Source: Rathayibacter sp. VKM Ac-2760 (lineage in GTDB: Bacteria; Actinomycetota; Actinomycetes; Actinomycetales; Microbacteriaceae). From it: a stretch of DNA of 64,000 nt. The notes beneath the pieces were generated by a model that worked only from the letters and a program-made list of their open reading frames with translations, ran no database searches and had not been told where the DNA came from. Positions 24,680-33,580 of this stretch are shown one piece after another (position 1 is the first letter of the stretch; each line of letters opens with the position of its first letter). The stretch is from NCBI RefSeq assembly GCF_009834185.1, contig NZ_CP047173.1:1116001-1180000 (forward strand), in the 5' to 3' direction. Position numbers and translations under genes: made by a program.

Positions 24680-25894
24680 TCAGCCGAGGTAGCCGTTCGG
24701 GTTCAGCACGAACTTCTTCGCGGCGCCCTTGTCGAAGTCGGCGTAGCCCTGCGGCGCCTCGTCGAGCGAGATGGCCGTGGCCTGCACCGCCTTCGCGATC
24801 TGCACCTTGTCGTGCAGGATCGCCATCATCAGCGCGCGGTTGTACTTCATCACCGGGCACTGGCCGGTCGTGAAGGACAGCGACTTCGCCCAGCCCAGCC
24901 CGAGGCGGATCGAGAGCGAGCCCTCCTGCGCGGCCTCGTCCACTCCGCCCGGGTCGCCGGTGACGTAGAGCCCGGGGATGCCGAGCGCGCCGCCCGCCGC
25001 GGTGATCGACATCAGCGAGTTCAGCACCGTGGCCGGCGCCTCCGTCCCCGAGTCGGGTCCGTTGCCGTGCGCCTCGAAGCCCACCGCGTCGACGCCGCAG
25101 TCGACCTCCGGCACGCCGAGGATCTGCTCGATCTGCCCGGCCGGGTCGCCCTTCGAGACGTCGACGGTCTCGCAGCCGAACGAGCGCGCCTGCGCGAGCC
25201 GCTCCTCGTTGAGATCCGCGACGATGACGACGGCCGCGCCGAGCAGCTGCGCGCCGACGGCCGCGGCCAGCCCGACCGGGCCCGCTCCGGCGACGTACAC
25301 CGTCGAGCCGACGCCGACGCCCGCGGTGACCGCGCCGTGGAAGCCGGTCGGGAAGATGTCCGACAGCATCGTGAGGTCGAGGATCTTCTCCAGCGCCTGG
25401 TCGCGGTCGGGGAAGACGAGCAGGTTCCAGTCCGCGTAGGGGACCATCACGTACTCGGCCTGGCCGCCGACCCAGCCGCCCATGTCGACGTAGCCGTAGG
25501 CGCTGCCGGGCCGGTCGGGGTTCACGTTCAGGCAGATGCCGGTCTTGCGCTCCTTGCAGTTGCGGCAGCGGCCGCAGGCGATGTTGAACGGCACCGAGAC
25601 GATGTCGCCGACCTTGACGAACTCCACGTCCGGCCCGACCTCGACGACCTCGCCCGTGATCTCGTGCCCGAGCACGAGGTCGGCGGGCGCGGTCGTGCGG
25701 CCGCGGACCATGTGCTGGTCCGAGCCGCAGATGTTGGTCGAGACGGTGCGGAGGATCGCGCCGTGCGGCAGCTTCCTGCCGATGTTGGCCGGGTTGACGC
25801 CCGGCCCGTCCTTCAGCTCGAAGGTCGGGTAGTCGATGTCGATGACCTCGACGACTCCGGGGGACTTGTAGGCGACGGCTCTGTTGCCCGACAT
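24680..25894 (-). CDS. fdhA: Glutathione-independent formaldehyde dehydrogenase (zinc MDR family)
   Basis: Oxidises formaldehyde to formate with NAD and no added thiol cofactor. The 404-residue protein has catalytic-zinc residues in STNICGSDQHM and LGHEITGEV, a structural-zinc loop CGRCRNCKERKTGIC, and the Rossmann motif VAGAGPVGLAA. The insert GSAYGYVDMGGWVGGQAEY is typical of Pseudomonas-type FdhA and distinguishes it from ordinary alcohol dehydrogenases. The ATG at 25894 (MSGNRAVAYKS) is preferred because AAGGAG sits just upstream; an ATG at 25909 would lie before that site. Product formate links it to the adjacent molybdo-oxidoreductase. Confidence 0.93.
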   Translation of the reverse strand: MSGNRAVAYKSPGVVEVIDIDYPTFELKDGPGVNPANIGRKLPHGAILRTVSTNICGSDQHMVRGRTTAPADLVLGHEITGEVVEVGPDVEFVKVGDIVSVPFNIACGRCRNCKERKTGICLNVNPDRPGSAYGYVDMGGWVGGQAEYVMVPYADWNLLVFPDRDQALEKILDLTMLSDIFPTGFHGAVTAGVGVGSTVYVAGAGPVGLAAAVGAQLLGAAVVIVADLNEERLAQARSFGCETVDVSKGDPAGQIEQILGVPEVDCGVDAVGFEAHGNGPDSGTEAPATVLNSLMSITAAGGALGIPGLYVTGDPGGVDEAAQEGSLSIRLGLGWAKSLSFTTGQCPVMKYNRALMMAILHDKVQIAKAVQATAISLDEAPQGYADFDKGAAKKFVLNPNGYLG

Positions 25895-26042
25895 GCGGTT
25901 CTCCTTCACGGGATGCGACCGCGGTGCGTGAGTGCCCGCGGGAGCCGCGCCGCAGTCGTCCGGAGGAGGGCCGCGGCGTCGAGGCTCGAGCGAACCGTAC
26001 GCCCGGACCCTGGTGCCGGATCGAGGGGGAGGGAGTAGCGTC

Positions 26043-26366
26043 TCAGGATCGGTTCGTACGCATGCGGATCGTCTCGAGCGACGTCTGCACCGCCGCCTCG
26101 AGCGCCGCCCGGTCGCCGCCCCGGAGTCCCGCCGCGTAGCCCGCGAGGAACGTCGTCAGCGGAGCGGCCGGCCGCACCACGCCGTGCGCCGCATCGCCGG
26201 CGAGGGAGAGCAGGGCGTCGCGCTCGACCGGCACGTCGGCGAGCTCGAGTGCGGCGCTCAGCTCCTCCCACCACGAGGCGAGCAGCGCGGCGGTGTCGTC
26301 ACCGGGGCCGCTGCCCTCGTGAGAGCCGGGGGCGGGGGCGGGGGTCTCGTTCGACTGGTCGGTCAC
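26043..26366 (-). CDS. Small DUF6457-like protein beside mobA
   Basis: A 107-residue soluble protein with a Pro/Ser-rich N terminus and a helical core. The segment LAGDAAHGVVRPAAPLTTFLAGYAAG resembles the DUF6457 family of actinobacteria. It starts 4 bp after the mobA stop and is surely co-transcribed with it, which suggests a role linked to molybdenum cofactor. No catalytic motif is visible and the family has no known function. Domain number is from memory and moderately sure. Confidence 0.75.
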   Translation of the reverse strand: MTDQSNETPAPAPGSHEGSGPGDDTAALLASWWEELSAALELADVPVERDALLSLAGDAAHGVVRPAAPLTTFLAGYAAGLRGGDRAALEAAVQTSLETIRMRTNRS

Positions 26367-26370
26367 GCGT

Positions 26371-26988
26371 TCATTCTGCGCCCGGCACAGCGATGCCGTG
26401 GCGGAGGGCGTCGGCGGGGCCGTCGACGTCCGCGGTCGATCCTGCCGGCACCTCGACGTGCAGCACGATCGACCCCGCGAGGAGCGAGCGGACGGAGGCG
26501 CCGTCGACCTCGGGCAGTCGGCCCACGGCGGCGGTCAGCGCGGCTCGGCGGTGCAGGCCGAGCAGAAGCTGCGCGCGACCGTCCCCGTCGACGGCGAGCA
26601 GGGCGTCGATCGCCGGATCGGCGGAGGCGGCGACCGTCAGCAGCCGGTCGAGCGCGGGGGCCGGATCGACGAGGTCAGCGGCGAGCACGGCGATCCAGTC
26701 GGCCGCGCCGTCCCGCGCGAGCTGGGGGAGCGCCGCCGCGAGACCGGCGACCGGTCCGCCGAACGCCGGCTCCTCCTGGACGAGGCGCGCCGCACCGACC
26801 CCGCCGCGGAGCTCCGGCGGTCCCGCGACCACGACGCGTCGGGCGCCGTTGACCGCCGCGCGGGCGTGCGCGAGCAGCGTCGAGCCGTCGTGCTCGAGCA
26901 GGGGCTTGGCCGCGCCGCCGAGGCGCTCGCCCCGTCCGCCGGCGAGGATCACGGCGTCGAACGGGGGAGTGCTCGGGCGGTCGGTCAC
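26371..26988 (-). CDS. mobA: Molybdenum cofactor guanylyltransferase
   Basis: MobA adds GMP to Mo-molybdopterin to make MGD, needed by FdhF-type enzymes. The 205-residue protein has the nucleotidyltransferase start FDAVILAGGRGERLGGAAKPLLEH (signature GGxGxRxGGxxK), VVVAGPPEL and the metal-binding aspartate region AVLAADLVDP. The segment EEPAFGGPVAGLAAAL is typical of the family. The start is GTG 26988 with TAGCCT 7 nt upstream, so the gene looks leaderless. It is divergent from dnaX. Confidence 0.9.
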   Translation of the reverse strand: MTDRPSTPPFDAVILAGGRGERLGGAAKPLLEHDGSTLLAHARAAVNGARRVVVAGPPELRGGVGAARLVQEEPAFGGPVAGLAAALPQLARDGAADWIAVLAADLVDPAPALDRLLTVAASADPAIDALLAVDGDGRAQLLLGLHRRAALTAAVGRLPEVDGASVRSLLAGSIVLHVEVPAGSTADVDGPADALRHGIAVPGAE

Positions 26989-26995
26989 GGCCTCG

Positions 26996-27001
26996 AGGCT
27001 A
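26996..27001 (-). promoter_or_regulatory. -10 box of mobA
   Basis: On the minus strand this reads TAGCCT, 7 nt before the GTG at 26988. It is divergent from the dnaX promoter 50 bp away. Confidence 0.5.
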
Positions 27002-27050
27002 CGCGAGGGGGCGCCTCGGCCGACCAGCGTCCGGTGTCGGAGGTCGCGGC

Positions 27051-27056
27051 TACTCT
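27051..27056 (+). promoter_or_regulatory. -10 box of dnaX
   Basis: TACTCT matches TANNNT and lies 6 nt before the GTG at 27063, with no ribosome site between, so dnaX appears leaderless. Confidence 0.5.
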
Positions 27057-27062
27057 TGTCGG

Positions 27063-29404
27063 GTGGTAGCAGCCCTGTATCGCCGGTACCGGCCCGAGAC
27101 GTTCGCCGAGATGATCGGCCAGTCGCAGGTGACCGATCCGCTCATGACGGCGCTGCGCACCAACCGCGTCAATCACGCCTATCTCTTCAGCGGCCCGCGC
27201 GGCTGCGGCAAGACCACGTCGGCGCGCATCCTCGCCCGCTGCCTCAACTGCGCCCAGGGCCCGACGGACACGCCCTGCGGCGTCTGCGACAGCTGCGTCG
27301 AGCTCAGCCGCGACGGCCAGGGCTCGCTCGACGTGGTCGAGATCGACGCGGCGAGCCACAACGGCGTCGACGACGCGCGCGACCTGCGCGAGCGCGCCAT
27401 CTTCGCGCCGGCCCGCGACCGCTTCAAGATCTTCATCCTCGACGAGGCGCACATGGTCACGCCGCAGGGCTTCAACGCGCTGCTCAAGATCGTCGAGGAG
27501 CCGCCGGAGCACGTGAAGTTCATCTTCGCGACGACGGAGCCCGACAAGGTGATCGGCACCATCCGCTCGCGCACCCACCACTACCCGTTCCGGCTGGTGC
27601 CGCCCGCGCAGATGCTCGACTACACCCAGGAGCTCTGCGAGCGCGAGAAGGTCGGCGTCGCCGCGGGCGTGCTCCCGCTCGTCGTGCGCGCCGGCGGCGG
27701 CTCGGTCCGCGACACCCTGTCGCTGCTCGACCAGCTGATGGCCGGCTCCGAGGACGAGACGGTCGGCTACGAGCGCGCCGTCGCCCTGCTCGGCTACACT
27801 CACGGCGCCCTGCTCGACGAGGTCGTCGACGCCCTCGCCGAGCACGACTCCGCCGAGGCGTTCGGCGCGGTCGACCGCGTCATCCAGACCGGGCAGGACC
27901 CGCGCCGCTTCGTCGAGGACCTGCTGGAGAAGCTGCGCGACCTCATCGTCGTCGCCGCCACCGGGGGCGCGGCCTCCGCGGTCCTCCGCGGCGTCTCGCA
28001 GGACGAGCTCGACCGGATGGCCGGCCAGTCGCGCGCGCTCGGCCTCGGCGAGCTCTCCCGCATCGCCGACATCGTCAACGAGGCGCTCACCGAGATGACC
28101 GGCGCGACGTCGCCGCGCCTCCACCTCGAGCTGATGATCGCGCGCACCCTCGTGCACGGGTCCGGCGAGGGCCGGGGTCCGGCCTCCGTCGTCGTCCCGG
28201 CACCCGCGGCGGCGCAGGAGGCACCGGCCCGCTCCCGCCCGGCGCCCGAGACGCGAGCTCCGGAGTCGCGCGCCGCCGAGTCGCAGACCCACGACGCGCA
28301 CCTCCCTTCCCGCGCGGCGACGCCGAGCTCCGTGCCCGAGTCGATCGCGGCGGCACCCCGCGTCGAGACCCCCGTGGTCTCGGCCGCGCACGCGGAGGCT
28401 CCGGTCCCCGCCGGCGCCCCTGCGGCCGATGCCCCCGAGCAGCGCGAGTCCCGTCCGGCTGCCGCCGCCTCCGCCGCGTCCGCCCCCTCCGCCGCGGACG
28501 AGCCCGGCGGCGTCACCCTCCAGCGGATGAAGGACTCCTGGCCCGAGATCCTCGAGGTCGTGCAGAAGGCCCGGATGACGGCCTGGCTCGTCGCCTACAC
28601 CGCACAGGTGCGGGCGCTCAAGGACGACGTGCTCACCCTCTCCTTCCCGAGCCAGAACGACGTCGACTCGTTCAAGATGGCCGGCAGTGCGGGTCAGCCC
28701 GGCGTCAGCGAGCACCTCCGTCAGGCGATCCAGCAGGTCCTCGGCCTGCGGGTGAAGTACATCGCCCGCGTCGAGCCGCGCGCCGCCGCGCCCGAGGCCG
28801 AGCGCGCCGCGGTCGAGGCGGTCGCAGCGCCCGCCGCCGAGTCGCCCGCCGCCGCCGCGCCCAGCGACCCGGACGGTGGGCGACGGTCGCGATCCCGGCC
28901 GACCCGGCTCCGGCCGAGGTCGCCGCCGAGCCCGCGATCGAGTCGGCCGCCGCCCCGGACGACTCCGACGTGCCGGTCCTCGCCCCCTCGCCGCGGTCCG
29001 CTCCCGCGGTCCCGGCCGAGGAGCCGCCCGTGCGGCCCGCCGCAACGGCCGCCGCCGCCACTGCCGCCCCGGTGTCCCGCGGTCCGGCCGACGACGAGCC
29101 CCCGTTCGACGAGGAGCCACCGGAGGAGGACATGCCGCCGGTCGAGCCGCCGATGCCCGACTCCTGGGCCACCGTCGCCCCGCCCGGTGAGCCCACCACT
29201 CCCGCTGCGCCCGTCGCCCCGGCCCCCGTGCGCACGCCGGAGCGGCGCGAGCCCGCACCGCGGCCGGTCACCCGCACCACCCGCTCGGCGACGGCCGACG
29301 GCCGGCAGCGCTACGGCGAGGCCGTCGTCCGCGAGATCCTCGGCGCCCAGTTCATCGAGGAGCAGCCGCACGTCCCCCGTGGTCCGCGCGTGACCGGCGC
29401 ATGA
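27063..29404 (+). CDS. dnaX: DNA polymerase III gamma/tau subunit, frame break near 28874
   Basis: Clamp-loader ATPase subunit. The N-terminal AAA+ module is complete: MVAALYRRYRPETFAEM, Walker A FSGPRGCGKTTSA (near residue 44), zinc cysteines CLNCAQGPTDTPCGVCDSC, and Walker B/DEAH FILDEAHMVTP. A Pro/Ala-rich linker leads to a tau domain (MKDSWPEILEVVQKARMTAW). From about 28874 the sensible protein continues in the -1 frame (WATVAIPADPAPAEVAAEP) and ends GEAVVREILGAQFIEEQPH at 29404. The zero frame becomes Arg/Pro/Ser-rich and ends at 29393. Loss of one G in GACGGTGGGCG explains this. recR follows, the usual gene order. Confidence 0.9.
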
Positions 29405-29415
29405 TCGCCGCCCCG

Positions 29416-29490
29416 CTCCTCACTCCCGCACTCCTCACCCCCGCACTCCTCACCCCCGCACTCCTCACCCCCGCACTCCTCACCCCCGAA
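29416..29490. repeat. 15-bp minisatellite, five copies
   Basis: CTCCTCACCCCCGCA repeats five times in tandem (first copy CTCCTCACTCCCGCA, last ending CGA). An ATG at 29401 overlaps the dnaX stop as ATGA and opens a 47-codon frame through the repeat (PALLT repeated) to TGA 29542, overlapping recR. Translation is unproven. Confidence 0.85.
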
Positions 29491-29516
29491 TCCGCTCCCC
29501 GAGAGGAGGCGCCCGC

Positions 29517-30116
29517 ATGTACGAAGGCATCGTCCAGGAGCTGATCGACGAGCTCGGCCGGCTCCCCGGCATCGGCCCGAAGTCGGCCCAGCGCATCGCG
29601 TTCCACATCCTGCAGACCGAGACGTTCGACGTCACGCGCCTGGCCGAGATCCTGCTCGAGCTGCGCAACCGCGTGCACTTCTGCGACATCTGCGGCAACG
29701 TCGCGGAGGAGGCGACCTGCGGCATCTGCCGCGACCCGCGCCGCAGCCGCGCCGTCATCTGCGTCGTCGAGGAGGCGAAAGACGTCCCCGCGATCGAGCG
29801 CACCCGCGAGTTCCGAGGCCTCTACCACGTGCTCGGCGGCGCGATCAGCCCGATCGACGGCATCGGCCCCGACCAGCTCCGCATCCGCCAGCTGCTCCAG
29901 CGCCTGGCCGACGGCGAGGTCCAGGAGGTCATCATCGCGACCGACCCCAACCTCGAGGGCGAGGCCACCGCGACCTACCTCTCCCGCATGCTCAGCACCC
30001 TCGGCATCCGCATCACCCGCCTCGCCTCCGGCCTCCCCGTCGGCGGCGATCTCGAGTACGCCGACGAGATCACCCTCGGCCGCGCCTTCGAGGGCCGCCG
30101 CCTCGTCGAGAACTGA
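29517..30116 (+). CDS. recR: Recombination mediator RecR
   Basis: RecR works with RecFO to load RecA at gaps. The 199-residue protein has the helix-hairpin-helix LPGIGPKSAQRIAFHIL, the four-Cys zinc finger CDICGN...CGIC, and a Toprim domain beginning ICVVEEAKDVPAIE with DPNLEGEATATYL. It ends with LPVGGDLEYADEITLGRAF. ATG 29517 has GAGAGGAGG at the right distance. It follows dnaX, the conserved bacterial arrangement. Array B begins 22 bp after the stop. Confidence 0.97.
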   Translation: MYEGIVQELIDELGRLPGIGPKSAQRIAFHILQTETFDVTRLAEILLELRNRVHFCDICGNVAEEATCGICRDPRRSRAVICVVEEAKDVPAIERTREFRGLYHVLGGAISPIDGIGPDQLRIRQLLQRLADGEVQEVIIATDPNLEGEATATYLSRMLSTLGIRITRLASGLPVGGDLEYADEITLGRAFEGRRLVEN

Positions 30117-30138
30117 CCCGAGCCGCCCCCCCGCCTCC

Positions 30139-30820
30139 GGCTCGCAGAACCACCTCCGGCTCGCGGATCCACCTCCGGCTCGTGGTTCCGGTCGGTTCTG
30201 GCGTGCCGAGGCTGTTTCCGTGTGCCGAACGTCCTCGTGCCGGACGTCCGGCTCGTGGATCCACCTTCGGCTCGTGGTTCCGGTCGGTTGTGGCGTGCCG
30301 GAGCCGTTTCCGCGTGCCCAACGTCCTCGTGCCGCATGTCCGGCTCGTGGATCCACCTTCGGCTCGTGGATGCACCTTCGGCTCTTGGTTCCGGTCGGTT
30401 CTGGCGTGCCGAGGCTGTTTCCGCGTGCCGAACGTCCTCGTGCCGGACGTCCGGCTCGCGGATTCACCTTCGGCTCGTGGTTCCGGTCGGTTCTGGCGTG
30501 CCGAGGCTGTTTCCGCGTGCCGAACGTCCTCGTGCCGGACGTCCGGCTCGTGGATCCACCTTCGGCTCGTGGTTTCGGTCGGTTCTGGCGTGCCGAGGCT
30601 GTTTCCGCGTGCCGAACGTCCTCGGACCGGACCTCCGGCTCGTGGATCCACCTTCGGCTCGTGGTTCCGGTCGGTTCCGACGTGCCGAAGCCGTTTCCAC
30701 GTGCCGAACGTCCTCGGACCCGACCCCCGGCTCGCGGATTCACCTCCGTCTCGTCGGATCCGCCCGTTCCCGCGTGCCGGAGCCGTTCCCGCGTGCCGGA
30801 GGTGCCCCACCGCCCTGCCC
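30139..30820 (+). repeat. Array B: seven tandem units with a 92-bp period
   Basis: Unit starts (GGCTCG) are at 30158, 30250, 30342, 30453, 30545, 30637 and 30729; all steps are 92 bp except 30342-30453, which is 111 bp because one 19-bp half-element (CTCGTGGATCCACCTTCGG type) is duplicated. An extra 19-bp copy also precedes the first unit at 30139. Elements at unit positions 16-25 (CTTCGGCTCG), 45-54 (CGTGCCGAGG) and 64-73 (CGTGCCGAAC) match the phases of arrays A and C. The gap 30117-30929 has no gene; the last 100 bp carry the ask promoter. Confidence 0.93.
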
Positions 30821-30874
30821 CGAGGACACCCGCCCGCCCCCGCCGCAACATGACCACTCGCGCATGCGCCCGCC

Positions 30875-30880
30875 GGTAGA
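30875..30880 (+). promoter_or_regulatory. Probable -10 box for aspartate kinase
   Basis: TAGACT fits TANNNT and would give a leader of about 43 nt before GTG 30930, which has a GGGAG ribosome site. It lies just after array B. Confidence 0.45.
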
Positions 30881-30929
30881 CTCCTGCGTCGGGTCGCCAC
30901 GGCCCGAGCCACTGACCCGGGAGTAGCGC

Positions 30930-32243
30930 GTGAGCCTGATCGTCCAGAAGTTCGGGGGGTCCTCCGTCGCCGACGCGGAGAGCATCAAGCGGGTCGCGAA
31001 GCGCATCGTGGCCACCAAGCAGGCCGGCAACGACGTCGTCGTCGCGGTGTCCGCGATGGGCGACACCACGGACGACCTGCTCGAGCTGGCCCACCAGGTC
31101 ACCCCGCTGCCCGCGCCGCGCGAGCTGGACATGCTGCTCTCCTCCGGCGAGCGGATCTCGATGGCGCTGCTCGCGATGGCGATCAAGAGCATGGGCTACG
31201 ACGCCCGCTCCTTCACCGGCAGCCAGGCCGGCATGATCACCGACGCCCAGCACGGCGCCGCCCGCATCGTGGACATCACCCCGGTGCGCCTGCGCGCCGC
31301 GCTGGACGAGAACGCGGTCGTCATCGTCGCCGGCTTCCAGGGCTTCAACCGCGACACCAAGGACATCACCACCCTCGGCCGCGGCGGCTCGGACACCACT
31401 GCCGTCGCCCTCGCCGCCGGCCTCGGCGCCGACACCTGCGAGATCTACACCGACGTCGACGGCGTCTTCACCGCCGACCCCCGCGTCGTGAAGAAGGCCC
31501 GCAAGCTCGACCGCATCTCGAGCGAGGAGATGCTCGAGCTCGCCGCGGCTGGCGCGAAGGTCCTGCACATCCGCGCCGTCGAGTTCGCCCGCCGCCACGG
31601 AGTGACGCTGCACGTGCGCTCCTCCTTCAGCCCCAACGAGGGCACCATCGTCTACAACGCCGTGCCCGGCGACGACGCCGCCGGAAGCACCGGCACGAGC
31701 AGCACCGAGAAGAATGGACAGCCCGTGGAAGAGCCGATCATCGCCGGAGTCGCCGCCGATCTCAACGAGGCCAAGATCACCGTCGTCGGCGTGCCCGACA
31801 TCCCGGGCAAGGCCGCGCAGATCTTCACGATCGTCGCCAAGACCGGCTCGAACATCGACATGATCGTGCAGAACGTCTCGGCCGCCGCGACCGGCCGCAC
31901 CGACATCTCCTTCACGCTGCCCAAGGCCGACGGCCAGACCGTCCTCACGGCGCTCAACGCCGAGAAGGACGAGGTCGGCTTCGAGTCGCTCCAGTACGAC
32001 GACCAGATCGCGAAGCTCGCGCTCGTCGGCGCCGGCATGCGCACGAACGCCGGAGTCTCGGCCAAGCTCTTCCGCTCCCTCTACGAGGCGGGGATCAACA
32101 TCGAGATGATCTCGACGAGCGAGATCCGCATCTCGGTCGTCACCCGCGCCGACACCGTGAACGACGCCCTCCGCGTCGTGCACACCGCCTTCGGGCTCGA
32201 CGGCGACGACGAGGCCGTCGTCTACGCCGGCACCGGTCGCTGA
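30930..32243 (+). CDS. lysC: Aspartate kinase
   Basis: First step of the aspartate pathway to Lys, Thr, Met and diaminopimelate. The 437-residue protein begins MSLIVQKFGGSSVADAESIKRVA (kinase motif KFGGSSV), has GFQGFN and TLGRGGSDTTAVALA, and ends with two ACT domains (from about residue 275: ITVVGVPDIPGKAAQIF; LALVGAGMRTNAGVSAKLF). GTG 31725 (VEEPIIAGVAADL) lies where actinobacterial LysC genes start an in-frame beta subunit, so two products are possible. asd follows, the usual operon. Confidence 0.96.
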   Translation: MSLIVQKFGGSSVADAESIKRVAKRIVATKQAGNDVVVAVSAMGDTTDDLLELAHQVTPLPAPRELDMLLSSGERISMALLAMAIKSMGYDARSFTGSQAGMITDAQHGAARIVDITPVRLRAALDENAVVIVAGFQGFNRDTKDITTLGRGGSDTTAVALAAGLGADTCEIYTDVDGVFTADPRVVKKARKLDRISSEEMLELAAAGAKVLHIRAVEFARRHGVTLHVRSSFSPNEGTIVYNAVPGDDAAGSTGTSSTEKNGQPVEEPIIAGVAADLNEAKITVVGVPDIPGKAAQIFTIVAKTGSNIDMIVQNVSAAATGRTDISFTLPKADGQTVLTALNAEKDEVGFESLQYDDQIAKLALVGAGMRTNAGVSAKLFRSLYEAGINIEMISTSEIRISVVTRADTVNDALRVVHTAFGLDGDDEAVVYAGTGR

Positions 32244-32400
32244 CCGCCGCCCGCCCTCGCGATCCTGCCGATCGCGCGAGGCGGCCCCCGCGCGCCGGCC
32301 GGCGTTCGGTAGCGTCTCCGCGGAGCTCCTCCTCGGGGCCCGCCCCCACCTCCCCACGCGCCCAGTGAGCGGCTCCGCCGCACGGACGAAAGAGCACAGC

Positions 32401-33459
32401 ATGAGCAGCACCCCCCTCCACGTCGGAGTCGTCGGAGCCACCGGCCAGGTCGGCACGGTCATGCGCCGCCTCCTCGAGGAGCGCGACTTCCCGATCGCGT
32501 CGATCCGCTTCTTCGCCACCGCTCGCTCGGCCGGCACGACCCTGCCGTTCCGCGGCGAGGACATCGTGGTCGAGGACACCGAGACCGCCGACCCCTCGGG
32601 TCTGGACATCGCGCTCTTCTCGGCCGGAGCGACGGGGTCGCGCGCGCAGGCGCCCCGCTTCGCCGCCGCGGGCGTCACCGTCATCGACAACTCCAGCGCC
32701 TGGCGGATGGACCCCGAGGTGCCCCTCGTCGTCAGCGAGGTCAACCCGCACGCGATCGACCAGGCCGTGAAGGGCATCATCGCGAACCCCAACTGCACCA
32801 CGATGGCCGCGATGCCGATCCTGAAGGTCCTCGACCGCGAGGCCGGGCTCACCCGCCTGATCGTCAGCACCTACCAGGCCGTCTCGGGCAGCGGACTCGC
32901 CGGGGCGCGCGAGCTCGCCGACCAGGTCCGCGCGGCCGTCGCGGACGAGCACCTGCTCGACCTCGTGCACGACGGCTCGGCCGTCGAGTTCCCGGCGCCG
33001 GAGAAGTACGTGGCGCCGATCGCCTTCGATGTCATCCCGTTCGCCGGCAGCCTCGTCGAGGACGGCCTGAACGAGACCGACGAGGAGAAGAAGCTCCGCA
33101 ACGAGAGCCGCAAGATCCTCGAGCTGCCCGGCCTCCTGGTCTCCGGCACCTGCGTGCGCGTCCCCGTCTTCACCGGCCACTCGCTGTCCGTCAACGTCGA
33201 GTTCTCCGCGCCGCTCAGCCCCGAGCGCGCCCGCGAGCTGCTCGCCGACGCCCCCGGTGTCGCACTGCGCGAGGTGCCGACGCCGCTCGAGGCGGCCGGC
33301 AGCGACCCGAGCTTCGTCGGCCGCATCCGTGCGGACGAGGGCGCCCCCGAAGGCCGCGGCCTCGCGCTCTTCATCAGCAACGACAACCTCCGCAAGGGTG
33401 CGGCCCTCAACGCCGTGCAGATCGCCGAGCTGATCGCGGCGAAGCAGCCCGTCTCCTGA
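32401..33459 (+). CDS. asd: Aspartate-semialdehyde dehydrogenase
   Basis: Reduces aspartyl phosphate to the semialdehyde with NADPH. The 352-residue protein has HVGVVGATGQVGTVMRRLLEER at the N terminus, the catalytic Cys132 in NPNCTTMAAMP, and STYQAVSGSG. ATG 32401 follows GAAAGAGCACAGC; GTG 32365 is in frame but would add an unrelated dozen residues. It lies 157 bp after lysC on the same strand, so the two can act together in diaminopimelate and lysine supply. Confidence 0.96.
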   Translation: MSSTPLHVGVVGATGQVGTVMRRLLEERDFPIASIRFFATARSAGTTLPFRGEDIVVEDTETADPSGLDIALFSAGATGSRAQAPRFAAAGVTVIDNSSAWRMDPEVPLVVSEVNPHAIDQAVKGIIANPNCTTMAAMPILKVLDREAGLTRLIVSTYQAVSGSGLAGARELADQVRAAVADEHLLDLVHDGSAVEFPAPEKYVAPIAFDVIPFAGSLVEDGLNETDEEKKLRNESRKILELPGLLVSGTCVRVPVFTGHSLSVNVEFSAPLSPERARELLADAPGVALREVPTPLEAAGSDPSFVGRIRADEGAPEGRGLALFISNDNLRKGAALNAVQIAELIAAKQPVS

Positions 33460-33467
33460 CCCGGCGC

Positions 33468-33580
33468 GGATCTCGATACGCCCTCTGCGAGGGCTACTCG
33501 ATCAGCATGGAAGGGGCTCTCTGCGAGGGGCGGACACCATGCTGGTCGAGTAGCCGCGGAGCGGCGTATCGAGACCCACG
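33468..33580. repeat. Inverted pair of REP-like palindromes between asd and mqo
   Basis: An element at 33468-33506 (GGATCTCGATACGCCC ... GCTACTCGATCAGC) faces a second at 33542-33580 (CTGGTCGAGTAGCC ... GGCGTATCGAGACC). The 35-bp spacer is unrelated to other spacers. The pair starts 9 bp after the asd stop. Confidence 0.88.

Noticed and set aside
28860..28880. Programmed -1 frameshift in dnaX as in E. coli
   Set aside because: There is no slippery heptamer or A-rich tract, and the -1 product would be the long form, not a short gamma. A missing base explains the data better.
30118..30926. Plus- and minus-strand repeat proteins over array B
   Set aside because: Same reasoning as for array A; three plus-strand frames are open at once, and none has ribosome sites or folded-domain character.
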